A DNA stretch of 64,000 bases from positions 644,987 through 708,986 of the forward strand of contig VXAU01001865.1 in the NCBI GenBank assembly GCA_013399695.1. Direction: 5' to 3'. The stretch comes from Formicarius rufipectus (Eukaryota; Chordata; Aves; Passeriformes; Formicariidae). Below are positions 35,801-47,496 of this stretch, in pieces. The position numbers and the translations under genes were made by a program. The notes under the pieces are model-generated. The model made no database searches and was not told the DNA's origin. It was given only the letters and a program-made list of their open reading frames with translations. The first letter of the stretch is position 1. The number at the start of each line of letters is the position of its first letter.

Positions 35801-38800
35801 AGTGGCTTAAGCTGTTGTAATGTTCATAATTAAGCTTTTTGTGGCTTGTTGCCAGCCTGTAATCACAATGTAGTAAATATTAATCTAGTGTCTTGAAAAA
35901 TTGGCAGAAATAACTGAACTTCAAATGGATTAGCAGTTTTTCTAGTGAACGGTGGGAAGAATCCACTTCACTACTTTAGCAAATATTAGGATATTCTGCT
36001 CTGTGAAGAAGTCTTTCTGCCTTGGAAATGACTTCGTGAAACACTAAAATTGTTTTCATGGTGAATTTCACGTTAATTCTAAGGAGTAGTTCTAGTAGTA
36101 TCCAGATGAAACTCAAACCAGCAGATTTGAAATCCCTTAAATAGCAAGGTCCTAAAGATGCCAGGAACATTCATAGCAATTTTCTTCTGATCTTGTAGAG
36201 AGAGCTAGCACACTATATTGATGGTAGGCAGTGCAAAAACCTAATATAAAAACTGCCTTTAGACCTCCACAGTGAGTTTAGTCCTTTCAGTGGTGATGTA
36301 GGTGTCACTTGTAGCTTTGAGTGTGCAGACTGATCTCAGTATTTCTCTTGCCTCAGAAAAGGTAATAGGGTTTAAATGTTAAAAAATGGGCAACAGGTAT
36401 GGACTGTGTGAAGAGACTTGTCCAAACAACAATTTAAAAGACAGATTTAATTAAACTCACTGGAGTTCAGTAAAAAAATAATAGCTGCCAATGCCACTAA
36501 ATTATCAGATCAAAATATGGAATTAAAAAAAATATCAAAACCTGTATAATTGAAACTTTCAGATTACAAACTGCGAAGTTATGTTGTGCTCTTTAGCTGT
36601 AATAAGGAGTTGTAGAGAATTCATGGTAAAATGAAAGTTTGAACTTTGACAAATGGAAAAAAAGGAGCTTCATATATATGAGGCATCTTATTTATTTGCA
36701 CAATAGATTCCTGACCAAAAGTGCTGAAAAGAACATGACAGAAGATCTGAACTTGTTCACTGTTTGAATCAGACTGAATCAAGTTCTGGGGCATAAATAA
36801 CTGCATCAGTGGCTTTGAAAATTTGAAACTGAAATACAAATTCTAGGTATGTCAAATTCCAGTTGTTATTTTGGCAGAAACATTAAATCCCTCATGCTTG
36901 TTGCTGCTGTTTTAAATTACTGCATCTAGTGTAACAGGTGCCAGGAGCTTAACGGGGAAAAGTGTTTCATTTTGATTCAAGTAGTCTTATTGTGGCATTG
37001 GCGCTAGATGAACTTTGACATGTAGTGAAACTTGTTATTCTCTAGGTGAAAGAACCAGGTGGCTTTCTTCCAGTTTACAAGTGGAGAGATAAATTTTCAA
37101 ATGGAAACGCTGACTTTCAGTATAGTTGGATAGGAAATGTTGAGGGGGAGGGAGTTTTGGTAGAAGCTAAATTATAATTGAATTGTCTGTTCTTAGGAGC
37201 TCAGGTGTATTTAGTGTGTGCAGCTGGAGGCAGTGTGCACTCTTTAGTACCAGTGGTGATCATGCAGAAAGGCTGAAGGTGGGAATTCAGACAGGCACAC
37301 CCGTCATTAGCACACATTTGTGTATTTTTATCTGCAGCTTATTGGCAACTTGAGTATGAAATACTAATAAAAATGGGTTCTTGTTGTTCTGGAACTTCTC
37401 TGTAAACAGAGTGCTTAATTTTTATGAACAGAGGTTTTCACCCACAGCAGAAGTTTGTCTGGGTCTGTTTTCTGAAATAAAAACTATTGAAAGTAATTAC
37501 TTGTTTGAAAATATCTTACGAGAATGCTTTTTGAAAATATCCTACAATGAAGTGTTAAGCTTTTTAATAATGTTTAGTTTTCTTCAGATAAAATTTTATA
37601 TAAACTTGATTGGAGTTGAACATTTGTCTTACCAGGCTAATCCAGATCCTAATACCTGTCTTGGAGTGTTTGGCCTCAGTTTGTATACCACCGAGAGAGA
37701 TTTGCGTGAAGTCTTCTCCCGTTACGGACCTCTGACTGGTGTCAATGTGGTTTATGATCAACGGACTGGACGATCAAGAGGATTTGCTTTTGTTTATTTT
37801 GAGAGAATTGATGATTCTAAAGAGGTACGTTCATGCTTTATTACTTTTTACAGGTGCACTCTTTATGCACTGTCTTCATGAAACAGACAGACATGGTTTT
37901 GAGCATGTGTTCACTGGCAGGTTGTCCCTGGGAGATTAGTTTAAAATATTTTGTTCAAGCAATGTGGCACCTATAAACAGATGAGGCATTTTTAGTTCAG
38001 TTTCGATGTTTGGGAAAATTTTGCAAACGAGCTGTCTGTATAGAATCACCAGTGAGCACTGGACTGATTTTAGTCTGTTACTTCAAAATGAAAATAAGCT
38101 TTTGTGAGGCTTCTATTTCTGTAGTATTTTTTGGACATTTTGAAAGTTAACTTTTCCAAGTAGCTTTCTGTATCAAAATTCTGGAGATTCTCTTTGCATA
38201 TGCTACTCTAAAAGCATCCTCATTTCTTGGAAAAGTAATGGGGTTTGTCTTGAAATGTGCCTTGGTCAGCGGCTTTGCTAGTTGTATGGATAGCTATTTA
38301 CAGCTAGACTGAGTTCTTAGTACAGTTTATCTGTAAGGAAGAAATCAAAGAATGCGAACGGCAACATATGTTATGATTCACCTTGATAAGCAGTACTTTT
38401 TTTACCCCTGTAATGACACTGTAAACTTTACTACATTTACTGAAATTTGTAGATGATATTGCTATTGAAAGTAAAGACGTACCCTAAAAGAAAAGAGAAG
38501 TTTTTAAGCCTGCATTGGGGGATTATCTCTTTTGGGCAGTCACAGACTTCGTCTCGTTTATGTATTAATAAGCTTGGGCAAATGATTCAGATTTAGTTTT
38601 TGATTATGTTTATATTTGATAAGTTTATTTATAAGAATATATTAAACATTAAATACTACTTTTCTCCTGATAAATCACATAGCATTGAAGGGAGGAAGGA
38701 TGACAACTGTGGAACCTGCTATCATGAACTGAAAAATGAGAACATTGATGCTAGTTGATATTTTAACGGAGGAAAATATGTTTTGTGAATTACTTGATTG

Positions 38801-41800
38801 AACTATACTCAGTTCTCACCTTTGATTTCTGGTATGATCCAACTGAGAATCAGTTTACAGGAATATTAGGGTTTGCATATGTGTGGTTGTCGCAGGTTAC
38901 AGGGGTGAGTAAAAGGGCACAAAACTTTCTTTAGGGTCCCTTCTGTGTTTTCCCACTCTTACTTGGACTAGTTGAGAGAGAAGTTAATATGGTGGATAGG
39001 ATCCATCTGTCTTTAATGGCCTACTCTCTTGTATCTCTTAGCCTGGTATTTATTTGTTCTCTGAGTTTGGTGGGATTTTGAAAAAGTTACTGTTTTGTAG
39101 AACATTCAACATCCAAAATACTTGCACCGTATTTCTTGTCACATCTGTGTACCAGTTTTGACAGTTCTACAACTTCACGTATCTTTAGAAGTAGTTTTTT
39201 TTTGTGGTTGCCATGGGCAGTGGTCATGCATGACACCATGCGTTGCTCAAAATGTTCCATGTAAATACCATGAAGTAATTTGTTTCGTATAAAGCTGTTT
39301 TGGCAGATGCTGCAAAACTGGAATGCAAAGGAAAAAAAAAAGGTTGTTATTTGCATTCAGAAATACAGAGAAAGATAAGCACCTTAAGCAGGAACTGAAA
39401 TAATTTGGGATGTAATTAAACCAAAATTTTCTCCCCCTTGGGCTACTGCATGAAAAGGGGAAAGGATGCAAACTGTCTCCCATCATCTGGAACTCAGATA
39501 ACCAAAATACTTCAGCAGAAAAGTCTATTTGATTTACTTCATGGGCCTTGAGGACAAATTTGAAGATGGCAGTAAGTAGCAGCTGGTATAGAAAAAGAGG
39601 GGATAACACAGATAGCTCTTGGTGTGAAACTCAATGGCAGGCCCTGTAGTACAACCCTGAAGGACATGAAGTAATTCTTTATGTGGAAGATTAAGTTTAA
39701 AAAACTGAGTATGCATAAAAGCAATGACACTTCAATTACTTTTGTTCTGAGTAAGTAACTTTCCTCTTACAAATAATTAAAAAAACCCCTGGGCAACCAA
39801 AACTAATAACAAAAACCAAACCAAAATCCCCGATACCCTAAACATCAGTATAAAAAAATGAGATGTTGAACTAAATTCCAACCCTTTTAAAGATGGATGG
39901 GTTAATAGGAGAAGAACTCTACAGAAAAATGAGAATTTTTTGTAATTTTCAGTACTGTCCTTTAGGAGAGGTTACACAGGGAAGCGTCTCAGCAGACATG
40001 CTCTGAAGCACTGGCAATACTAAAATTTGACACCAAATTAGTTGTCAGTAACTTGTTTTAAGATAGGGTGGTGTCAGTTGTGTGTGAATTCTGTTGCAGC
40101 TGAAATACTTCAGGATCTTTGTCATCCCTGGTTACTTTTACAAACTGAATCAGTTATTTAACTGGTTAAAATGTTGGTGTGAGTCAAGATTGTGGTATGG
40201 TTTATAGGTCCGTAGGGCTGTAAAAACATAGTTTTCAACTAGCTCGATGTGAAAATCCAAAACCAATGTAAAAATAGCATCTCTTAAATGTGATACTTCG
40301 CAGTTTCCTAAAAACACCAGAGGACAGTTTTAAAGTTTTTAACTTTTAAAATTTCAGAACTTCATATTATCACACTGTTAGTGACTTATGATGATCTTGG
40401 TTATAAAGAGGGACAGAGGTTCGGCTTTTGATAACTACTAGGTAGAGCAGCACAGTAGCTTCAGTGGTTCCACTTTAACAGAAGTGTGAAAGAAGTTTTC
40501 AATGTGTGTACCCAATCCAGGAGATTTCATGTGGAATCTCTTCTATTTGAAGCTCTACTGATGTTGATATGAAACTTTAGGATCAGACAGGAAGTTGCTT
40601 TTCCATCAAATGTCTTATTGCAATGGTCTGGTGTTTGCAAGAGATGTTGTGACTGAACTGGTAGGTTCTGACCCATACTGAAGATGCTCATGACACTGTT
40701 CTTAGTTTGAAGTGTGATGTCAGACAAGAAATACTGAGGACTGATGGATGTCTAGAAAACATCTAATAGATGTCTAGTGGTTGTCTAGAAAACCTGAGCT
40801 TTTGCTGCGCCAATATTCTTGTCTGCAAGCTTGTTCAAAGCCTGTTTTAAAGCTTACATTATCTAGCTATTTTTTTAGAAAAAAAGGTTATTCTCTGTTA
40901 TGGGTGTAGTAAGTTTCAGTTTTTATCAAGTTACATTTTACTTTTTCTTTTAAAAAAAGTTAGTATTTGGTGTGCTTTTTTTGCCTTGGTTGTTGCAGTG
41001 TCTTATCTTGGCCAGCTGTCTACCAAGTCTTCAGAACTGTGTGTGCAACATTGTGCAAAGGACAAGATCTGTGAACGTTTGTTTAAGACTTGATTCTCAC
41101 AATCTTTCCTACATGGTATTGGCAATGCTGGCATGAAACCAATGTTGTAATGTTGTTTTGCAATATTTTCATTATTATTACAGAGGATATTCACCTGCCT
41201 ATCATGTTAGGATTTTCTTTCTGTGCTAGAGGATCACAAATTTCTATGTATTAGGGTGAGAAAAAAAAATAGTTATGGGGGGAATTGATTGTGTCAGGGT
41301 TAACAAGAAGTTGATACTGTGAGTGAAAGTGGTGACTGTTCTAGGGACATGATTCTTACTACGATTACCAGAGATTTCATATGCCTCTAACCAGCTTCTC
41401 AGTAACTGAGAATATGAGGTGTTAGTTGTTTGTGAATGTACTGTCTGTGGGAGGAACTCATCTCAGAAGCATCAGCTGTAGCAGTTACTGGCAGTATGGA
41501 ATTTTCTGACTTCTGATGCTAGTTATGTGTTTCTCAATGTTGACTATCTTTCAGAACTGCTTTCGGAAGTAGTGTTCATTAGCAATCAAGACAAACTATT
41601 AACATAATTTAGTTGCCAAAGACCAGAATAATAACAGGTTTTATCGTTTTGATTTGCAAAACATTTAATCTGGTGCAAGCAAATCAGCTTAGAGTCATCA
41701 GTATTGAACAAAACTCCCACAGTTTGTTGAAGAAATGCTTTAAGTGTTGTTTGTGGTATCAAAAAGGACCCTTGATATGCCAGAAGGGAACACAAGAAGG

Positions 41801-44800
41801 TCTCGAATGTTTGGAATTACGAAGTTACAGACTTCAGTATCTCAAAATTGATAATGTAAATGCACTGTTGTTCAAAGTTGAAACAGACACTCAAATTCAA
41901 CTTGGCAGGCTGCAGCAATTCTAAAAAGCTGAGTTTCTTAATTTTTTTTCATCCCATCAGAATTTTTTTCTCAGAATATCCTTTCAGTTGTCCTGATTAA
42001 ACCCAGGTGTTTAGTATACTGGGGAGGAGAAAATCTAGTTTGTCTTTCATCCTTTCCTGTACCTGTGATACAGTGGAGGTGATGTTTTGGTAAGTGGCAA
42101 TAAATACAGTACTGAAAGGACTTCCAGTAAAAACCTCAAACAAGCTAGAAACATCCAAAACCACAGTGAACAGGAAAAAAAAAAAAAAAAAAAACCAAAC
42201 AAAAAAAGACCATATCTTGTATAGTTATTTTTAAATTGTGAAAATACACTTGCAAAATAAGTCACAGCATCAATTGGTCATGCTTGACTGTCAGAAGTGT
42301 GTTCAGTCTGCGTGTGGTAAACTTTATAGGGATACCACGTTAGTGAAGTAATTCAAAGCAGTTAAAATGAAAATTCTGTGATCTTTTGTACATTACAAAT
42401 GTAATTTTTAACTCCCCTAGTGTAGTGTAAGGTGACTGACGTCAACTCTGCCAAGTTCTCTCCTTCTGTTCTCCCTTTTTCCTCCCCATGCCATTCCCCC
42501 ACTGACCGTTGTACAGGTTGCAGAAATTTCCACATGTTGTTTCCTTGTCCAGGGTGCTCTTTGTGGAATTACCAAGACTGAAAGAGGATGTAATTTTTTC
42601 ATTGGATTCTTGTTTGCTTGACTAATACTAGTCACCTGCATAACTTCATGCGTATACTTGTTTCCAAACTTTTACTCTAAATGCTAATGCATTTAGAAAA
42701 CATCACATGCTGTAAAAATATTAAATGAAATTGAAATCTTTGTTAAATTTAATGCCTGTTTTGAACCATTGGAGACCGTGCTGCTGTTGTTTGGAAACTG
42801 CTCATTTTATCAAAGTAACACCTTACAGATGGTAAGTTCTGTTATTATGGATAGTCTACTAAGGGTTTAAAATTGTAAAGCTTTGAAAATGCAGTATAAG
42901 AAAGGATTGGGAATAGCAGAGGTAATAATTCAGATTCTGTTGTTTTCTGACTGTAAATATATACATGTGTATTCTGGCCTACAAAATGAATTTTTTCATA
43001 AAATTTGCTACCAGAATTAATAGTGCAAGTTTATAGGAATCCTCTTGCAGAAGCCATGCCAGTATTTTTAAAAAAAATCACATATTTGGAGAAGAGTCCA
43101 GGTTATAATGAAAATGGATTGTTGATAGTTAGACTTCTAAGAGGGTATTATGTCTCAAACCCCAATAAAATTTGATTTTTCTCTTTAAAAAGTTTCACTT
43201 GATGGTCTTAAACAGTACTTGACAATGTCTTCTGCATTGTTAGGGAGAATGAGCCGTTTTTTCCCTTTGACACTTTAACAGTGTTCTCAACACAGCAGTC
43301 ATGCGTATCCACAAACTGTAAGAAAAGCAAACTGAAATTTCTTTTGAATAGACATCCAGCAAAACTGTAAAATCCAAAATGTTATTGTAAACTCTAACCC
43401 TTCAATAAACCACAGAAATGCCAGTAATTAAAATCATCAGTGTATTTTTACAGCCTTCATACAAAATACTGTTGTATCACTTACCTGAAACCAGGTATTC
43501 AGATAGGCCTTTTGGTCATATTGCAACAGTCCTTACCTAATAATGTCAGCTTAGTACTTTGTGTCAGAGACCTGAGATGTGTACATTAAGAGTGGTACAG
43601 AGAATTTGGGAACATCTTTGGAAGAAATTTCTGTTTGCTAGTGACTGAATTTAAGTGATCCATACTACTAATTAATTATTGTTGGATTTATAATGGCTTA
43701 GTGTAGGTTTTGGCTTTTCTGCATTTGAGGAGTGCAGTCAGAACTGTAAAAGGCTTTATGTTCATATATCTACTAAAGATATTGTTTATTTTAATACTTG
43801 GAGTTGGCAGTTATTCCTGGCAGCTGCTAACGCTAAGAAAATTAAAATTTTAATATTGGTTAGGACATTACACATTATGCTCAGGGTGTTGGAGGTTCCG
43901 TGCAGTCTGATAACTATGAACTAATCTTTATCCACTGATATGTAACATATCTCTTGGTATTCCTAAAACACTCAAAATTAACACTTCACCTTTCTTGCTG
44001 ATGTGTTGCTCTTTTCTATACTGCCTCCTCTGTCAAAGAACTCTTCCTCTTGAAGAAGTGTTTGGTGTAACTAAACAATGTGTGTATATATATATATGCG
44101 CCAGATGTTCCGTGTTTGATGTGACTTGTTAGCTAAGCTCATTATTTTATGAGTTGTTGATTTGACTTAAAAATGCCACAAAGCAGAAAATTTCTTACAG
44201 GTTGCCTTGTGTATTGGTGTGTTCCAGAAAGATACTTTTCATCATGAAGTTAATTTTTCAGCCAGATACGTGCAGCCTTTTATTTTTGATTTGTACGCAC
44301 ATACTTTCCTAGGATGTATGCACAGATTAACCTTAATTTAGATCATCCTTGTGGAACAGAACACAAAGAAAAATGGTGTCAAGGCTAGGAAAGTAAAGCT
44401 GAGGAGCATTTTTTAGTCCTAAGACATACTCGTGTATGTTAAAAGACTTGAAATGCTCTTTGCTGTGCCTTACAGTTGTCTAAATGTAGTTAGAGTTTTG
44501 TATGGAACAGGACTCACTAGGTGGCGATATAGTATAGATAAAAAAGAGTATTATTTAAATAGAAAGTGTAGTTAAATCATCATTGGTACTTCAGTCTCTT
44601 TCAGTTTGGGACATCAGTTAAATCCATGTGGGTGACAGGTTTTTGTATCTCCTCTGTAACTTGTTCATAAATTCAGTAAGGTTCTTTTTAGAGCTGCAAA
44701 TAGTTAAATTTCTGAATAGTTGTTTTCTTTTTCAGAAAAAGAAAAAAAGCTTTGCTCAGAGGTACCCTCATGTTTTGAGGTTGGGCGTTGGTTTCTTGCA

Positions 44801-47496
44801 GATAAAAAATAGCAAAGTGGTCAACTCAAAATTGTTATTTTCATTTTTCATGAAAAGAGACACTAATTAAGTGCTGTGCTTAATATCGAGAAATAAGTGG
44901 TGTGTACTAGTATTTCAGATATCCTGGAGCAGCTAATAAGAGCTATTAAAACTTGAAAAGCAAGTATTTAAAAATCAAGTCCAGTCTTAAGAGTTAAATT
45001 AACTGTTGTGGGTCTGTTGGGGTTTGGTGTTTCAAGTTACTATTGCGTGAATATAATTTTCAAAAGTATGCTGTGCTCCTTTGAAAAACTTACTTTCATG
45101 ATTTTGTGAAAGGCCATTGTATTGATTCTCAAAGAGTGGAGATTCAGGCTAGAACACCCAGGGAGTGTGTGCAGGGGCTGTGGGTGGGTCTGAAGGCACA
45201 GGCTTCTTGAGCGCAGAGCCTTCTGTGTATCGCTTTAGCGAGCTGCTATTGTGAGAGGGAGTGGGGAGGAAGGTTGTAATTAGGTATCCATGTAGGCTGA
45301 ACCCGCCATTTTACTAAGCTCTGCTGAAGTAGGTCCTTGTAAGGGAGATGGCAGGAGGCTGGGAGAGCATGAAATGGCAGCCGACTAGCAGTAATCCGGC
45401 CATATGCACCCTACAGGAAGCCACTGTTTTACGCGGCTTTTGAATCCGCCCGTCCCCTCTGGGTCAGAGACGGCGGTAGGAAAGAAGCAGTTTTCAGGAA
45501 AAAAGCTGTTTTGACTTTGTTTACCTTACTGATGGGTAGAAGACAAAGTCTGGGGAAAGTGATTATGTTAGTGGTTAACATGGTGCTCCTTTAAGAAGGG
45601 ACTGAGTGTCACGTTAGTCCAGCACCCCAGTGCAGTCCTGTAACACCACCGGCAGACAGGCCAGGGGACAGGAGATGAGCCATCCACCACAGAGGGGCAC
45701 TAGAAACCAGTCTCAATAAACCAAGCCCAGGGCTTGTTTTTGTGATAGAAAATAATGTGTTTGTACATAGCCTTGCACAGTTAACCAGTCAGTTGCAGAT
45801 TACACGTACTTATTCCTTGTCTCTCCTGCAGGCAATGGAGCATGCAAATGGAATGGAGTTGGATGGCAGGAGAATTCGGGTGGATTACTCAATCACCAAG
45901 AGAGCACATACACCCACCCCTGGCATCTACATGGGCAGACCAACACAGTAAGTTTTGTGGATTTAAACTGAATGCCGGAATCTGGTTGAAAGAGAGCTAC
46001 AGATATTTTTAAAAAAAAAAAAATAAAAATTAGTGTTATGCCACTACGATTTTTATCACAAATCTACTAATATAAGAAATGTGTTACTGTGGTTCATATA
46101 CATGGTTAAATCCTACTGGGCTTTATTTCATCTTTGTTTATTAAAAAAACTGAATGAGTTACTTCTAAAAAATAATATGCAGCATGATCAGTTAATGCAC
46201 CTTTAGCCTTCTGAAATACTAAGTTGCCATTTGCCTTTGATTTTGATGGGAATTAGACTTAAATCCCTCATGGCTTTTTTGAAGGTGTGTTTGTTTAAAT
46301 TTTCCATTTGTATATTGTTTCATGGCATAGTAGTAAGTGTCTGATTTACTACAAGACCTCTTTAAGAAAACTTTTAAATAATTTAAATGGTGATGAAGAG
46401 GAAATATCTAAAGAGGTTTTTTGTTGTTTTTTTTCCCCACCTAATAGCAGTGGAGGAGGTGGCGGCGGTGGAGCCGGTCGTCGCCGGGACTCATATTATG
46501 ATAGGGGCTATGACAGAGGGTATGACAGATATGAAGAATATGACTACAGATACAGGTATCTAATCTTTATTCTGTTTGTGTAGGAATAGTGGATTTGTTG
46601 AGAAAACTGGAAAGTTAGATGACAAAAAAATGTTACTCAGTTTGTAGCAATATTCTGCAGACATGCCTCATTCCTTTAGGTTTTGTGGGATTAAAGTAGT
46701 CAGTCTTCAGTCATTATGTAATTTGGTTATTCGGTTGGCCAAGGGACTAATTTTGCTACCTAAGAGAGGTAGTGCATGTACTCCCTGAATCAAGTGGACA
46801 GATAGAAAGGGAACATGTTTTTCCACACTGTATATAGAACCAGGGACAGCTGATACACACTGCTGTTTAAAAAGGATTATTTGTAGATGGGATTTTTAAT
46901 GCTTGACATTTCATAACCATCTTGCTGTTTTGAAAGTTATCTGGCTTCAGAGAATGTTGTTCACCAAGAATTGTGGGCATCTGGAAAAGCACTTCATGTG
47001 TTTGCAAGGCTAGTGAGAGTTTATTAAATTCTTTGTCTGGGAATATCTTACAGTTTTAAATACATCAAATAGAGAAATACAAAAGCATTTGTTAAATAAC
47101 TGTAAGCCACAACCAAATGAAGCAGAAATCATTCGCACAGGCCAAGTCTTTCAGTGCTAAGGAAATGGTTCTGTTCTATAGAAACGATGTGAATAAGGTT
47201 GCTTTCATAATGGATGTTGTTTGGTTTCTTTTTAATTTCCTTTAAAGGAGACGATCACCATCGCCTTACTATAGTCGATACCGATCGCGATCAAGATCCC
47301 GTTCCTATAGTCCAAGTAAGTAAATACAAGTGAATAAATAGAATCTGGCTGACATAAACATTGTTGTTATATGAACTGATCAATAGAAATTCTGAATGTG
47401 AAAGCAAAAAGCTGGGTGTGGTCAGTCTAGGATGATGTGCATACAGTTAGTTTATAGTAATTGTGTCATCTCTTTTTTTTTCCAGGGCGCTACTGA
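23283..47496 (+). CDS. TRA2A: TRA2A, transformer-2 alpha splicing regulator (gene-level entry, eight coding exons)
   Basis: Coding segments 23283-23318, 32558-32691, 34235-34400, 37636-37824, 45832-45947, 46448-46555, 47248-47315 and 47486-47496 join in frame to 828 bases (275 residues plus stop). Residues 13-112 form the N-terminal RS domain. An RRM follows at about 118-196, with RNP2 CLGVFGLS at 120-127 and RNP1 RGFAFVYF at 160-167. After it come the linker with TPTPGIYMGRP, a Gly-rich run, tyrosine-rich YDRGYDRGYDRY and a C-terminal RS tail ending SYSPRRY. Known role of the family: binds GAA-rich RNA in the nucleus as a sequence-specific activator of exon inclusion, alongside SR proteins. 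It is slightly shorter than the 282-residue mammalian protein, mainly in the glycine run. A likely poison exon in intron 1 suggests autoregulation. Confidence 0.97.
24847..25280 (+). repeat. G/T-rich minisatellite, 18-bp period, in TRA2A intron 1
   Basis: The core is ordered blocks of related 18-bp units. About four copies of TTTGTTTTGGGTTTTTTG come first, then three of TTTGTTTGGGGTTTTTTG, three of TTTGTTTGGGGGTTTTTG and four of TTTGGTTTGGGGTTTTTG, with irregular flanks. All three plus-strand frames are open and encode artefactual Phe/Leu/Val-rich strings. The G runs separated by T-rich spacers suggest possible G-quadruplex formation on the coding strand. Confidence 0.95.
31185..31210. repeat. 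perfect 26-base palindrome
   Basis: The half-site ACATTTCTGTAAA is followed directly by its exact reverse complement with no spacer. It lies about 760 bases upstream of the poison-exon candidate in TRA2A intron 1. Confidence 0.95.
31967..32272 (+). other. TRA2A: candidate TRA2A poison exon (stop-containing, purine-rich)
   Basis: A good acceptor (TTCTTTTTCCATTAAG) precedes about 300 bases dense in GAA and AGAA motifs, the known TRA2 binding sequence. Read in phase from coding exon 1, it stays open for 47 codons and then meets TAG at 32108-32110, with several later stops. The donor is either 32268 (CTAG|GTTAAG, exon of 301) or 32273 (TTAA|GTAAAT, exon of 306). TRA2 genes are known to autoregulate by including such an exon, which truncates the protein and marks the mRNA for nonsense-mediated decay. 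The identification is by position, composition and splice sites. Confidence 0.75.
32558..32691 (+). CDS. TRA2A: TRA2A coding exon 2 (RS domain, first part)
   Basis: It follows a T-rich acceptor ending TTGTTAG and encodes ESRSQSKSPAGSPARVKS onward through repeated SR/RS dipeptides. It ends inside an Arg codon at AG|GTATGT. Length is 134 bases. The serines are expected SR-kinase (CLK, SRPK) targets by family knowledge. Confidence 0.95.
32692..34234 (+). other. TRA2A intron 2
   Basis: 1.5 kb, GTATGT donor. The acceptor is unusually weak, TTTGTGTTTGTTGAAG, with a short pyrimidine tract broken by G. No other feature seen. Confidence 0.75.
34235..34400 (+). CDS. TRA2A: TRA2A coding exon 3 (RS domain, second part)
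   Basis: The first base completes the split Arg codon. The exon then encodes SRSRRHSHRRYTRSRSHSHS, a histidine-rich RS stretch, and on through SYTPEYRRRRSRS to MSNRRRHTGSR, ending at AGA|GTATGT. An internal Met (34369) just before the RRM could start the RS1-lacking isoform described for TRA2 genes. That use is an inference. Confidence 0.95.
34401..37635 (+). other. TRA2A intron 3
   Basis: 3.2 kb, GTATGT donor and TGTCTTACCAG acceptor. It contains an antisense CR1 copy (about 35080-35525) and otherwise unremarkable AT-rich sequence. Confidence 0.75.
35080..35525 (-). mobile_element. CR1 LINE 3' fragment, minus orientation, in TRA2A intron 3
   Basis: Read on the plus strand it shows the CR1 antisense landmarks in order: GACAGAATGGTTGGG, ATCTAGTCCAATGCA, CACCTAGAGCAGGTTG-like sequence, GTTTTGAACTATCTCCAGA, ACTCCGCAGCATCTCTG, ATTCAGATGGAACTTCCCAT, CCTCTTGTCTTGTTACTGGG, then CTCCAGGCTAAACAGGCCCA. 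It is diverged and 5'-truncated, with no open frame. Confidence 0.92.
37636..37824 (+). CDS. TRA2A: TRA2A coding exon 4 (core of RRM)
   Basis: 189 bases (63 codons), phase 0 at both ends. It encodes ANPDPNTCLGVFGLS through ERIDDSKE and carries both RNP2 and RNP1 of the RRM, with the aromatic RNA-binding residues F124, F162 and F164. The open frame that extends upstream to 37381 is intron read-through. Confidence 0.97.
42175..42194. repeat. poly(A) run of 20
   Basis: Uninterrupted A20 in TRA2A intron 4, followed by CCAAACAAAAAAAG. No element body was recognised next to it. Confidence 0.9.
45140..45735. other. GC-richer intronic block of unknown origin
   Basis: It differs from the flanking AT-rich intron in GC and CpG content (CCCGCCATTTT, TACGCGGC, GACGGCGGTAGG). 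It ends with CTCAATAAACCAAGCCCAGGG, which includes an AATAAA. It could be a decayed transposable element or LTR, or an intronic polyadenylation region. I recognise no family. Confidence 0.35.
45832..45947 (+). CDS. TRA2A: TRA2A coding exon 5 (end of RRM and linker)
   Basis: It encodes AMEHANGMELDGRRIRVDYS, the last RRM helix and strand, then ITKRAHTPTPGIYMGRPT. It ends two bases into the His214 codon at CA|GTAAGT. Length is 116 bases. The TPTPG segment is a known phosphorylation and linker feature in the family. Confidence 0.96.
45948..46447 (+). other. TRA2A intron 5
   Basis: 500 bases, GTAAGT donor and TTTTTTTTCCCCACCTAATAG acceptor. A poly(A) run at 46010-46023 is the only simple feature. 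Confidence 0.8.
46448..46555 (+). CDS. TRA2A: TRA2A coding exon 6 (Gly-rich and Tyr-rich region)
   Basis: It completes the split His codon, then encodes SGGGGGGGAGRRRDSYYDRG and YDRGYDRYEEYDYRY, ending at AG|GTATCT. The glycine run is seven residues before an Ala-Gly, shorter than in mammals. Length is 108 bases. Confidence 0.96.
46556..47247 (+). other. TRA2A intron 6
   Basis: 692 bases, GTATCT donor and TTTCCTTTAAAG acceptor. No other feature seen. Confidence 0.8.
47248..47315 (+). CDS. TRA2A: TRA2A coding exon 7 (C-terminal RS domain)
   Basis: It encodes RRSPSPYYSRYRSRSRSRSY with SP, ending one base into an Arg codon at CCA A|GTAAGT. It is 68 bases long and forms the second RS domain. 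Confidence 0.95.
47316..47485 (+). other. TRA2A intron 7
   Basis: 170 bases, the shortest intron of the gene, with a GTAAGT donor and CTTTTTTTTTCCAG acceptor. Confidence 0.85.
47486..47496 (+). CDS. TRA2A: TRA2A last coding exon (coding part)
   Basis: Eleven coding bases: GG completes an Arg codon, then CGC TAC TGA, giving the C-terminus RRY. The exon continues as 3' UTR. Confidence 0.93.

Larger units (their letters stand above)
37825..45831 (+). other. TRA2A intron 4
   Basis: 8.0 kb, GTACGT donor and CTCTCCTGCAG acceptor. It holds a 20-base poly(A) run (42175-42194), a short (TA)n tract near 44084-44097 and a compositionally distinct GC-richer block (about 45140-45735). Its ORFs are short and unrecognised. 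Confidence 0.75.

Noticed and set aside
37381..37635. N-terminal extension of the ORF containing TRA2A exon 4
   Set aside because: Intron read-through: a clear CAG acceptor at 37635 and phase agreement with exon 3 set the exon start at 37636.
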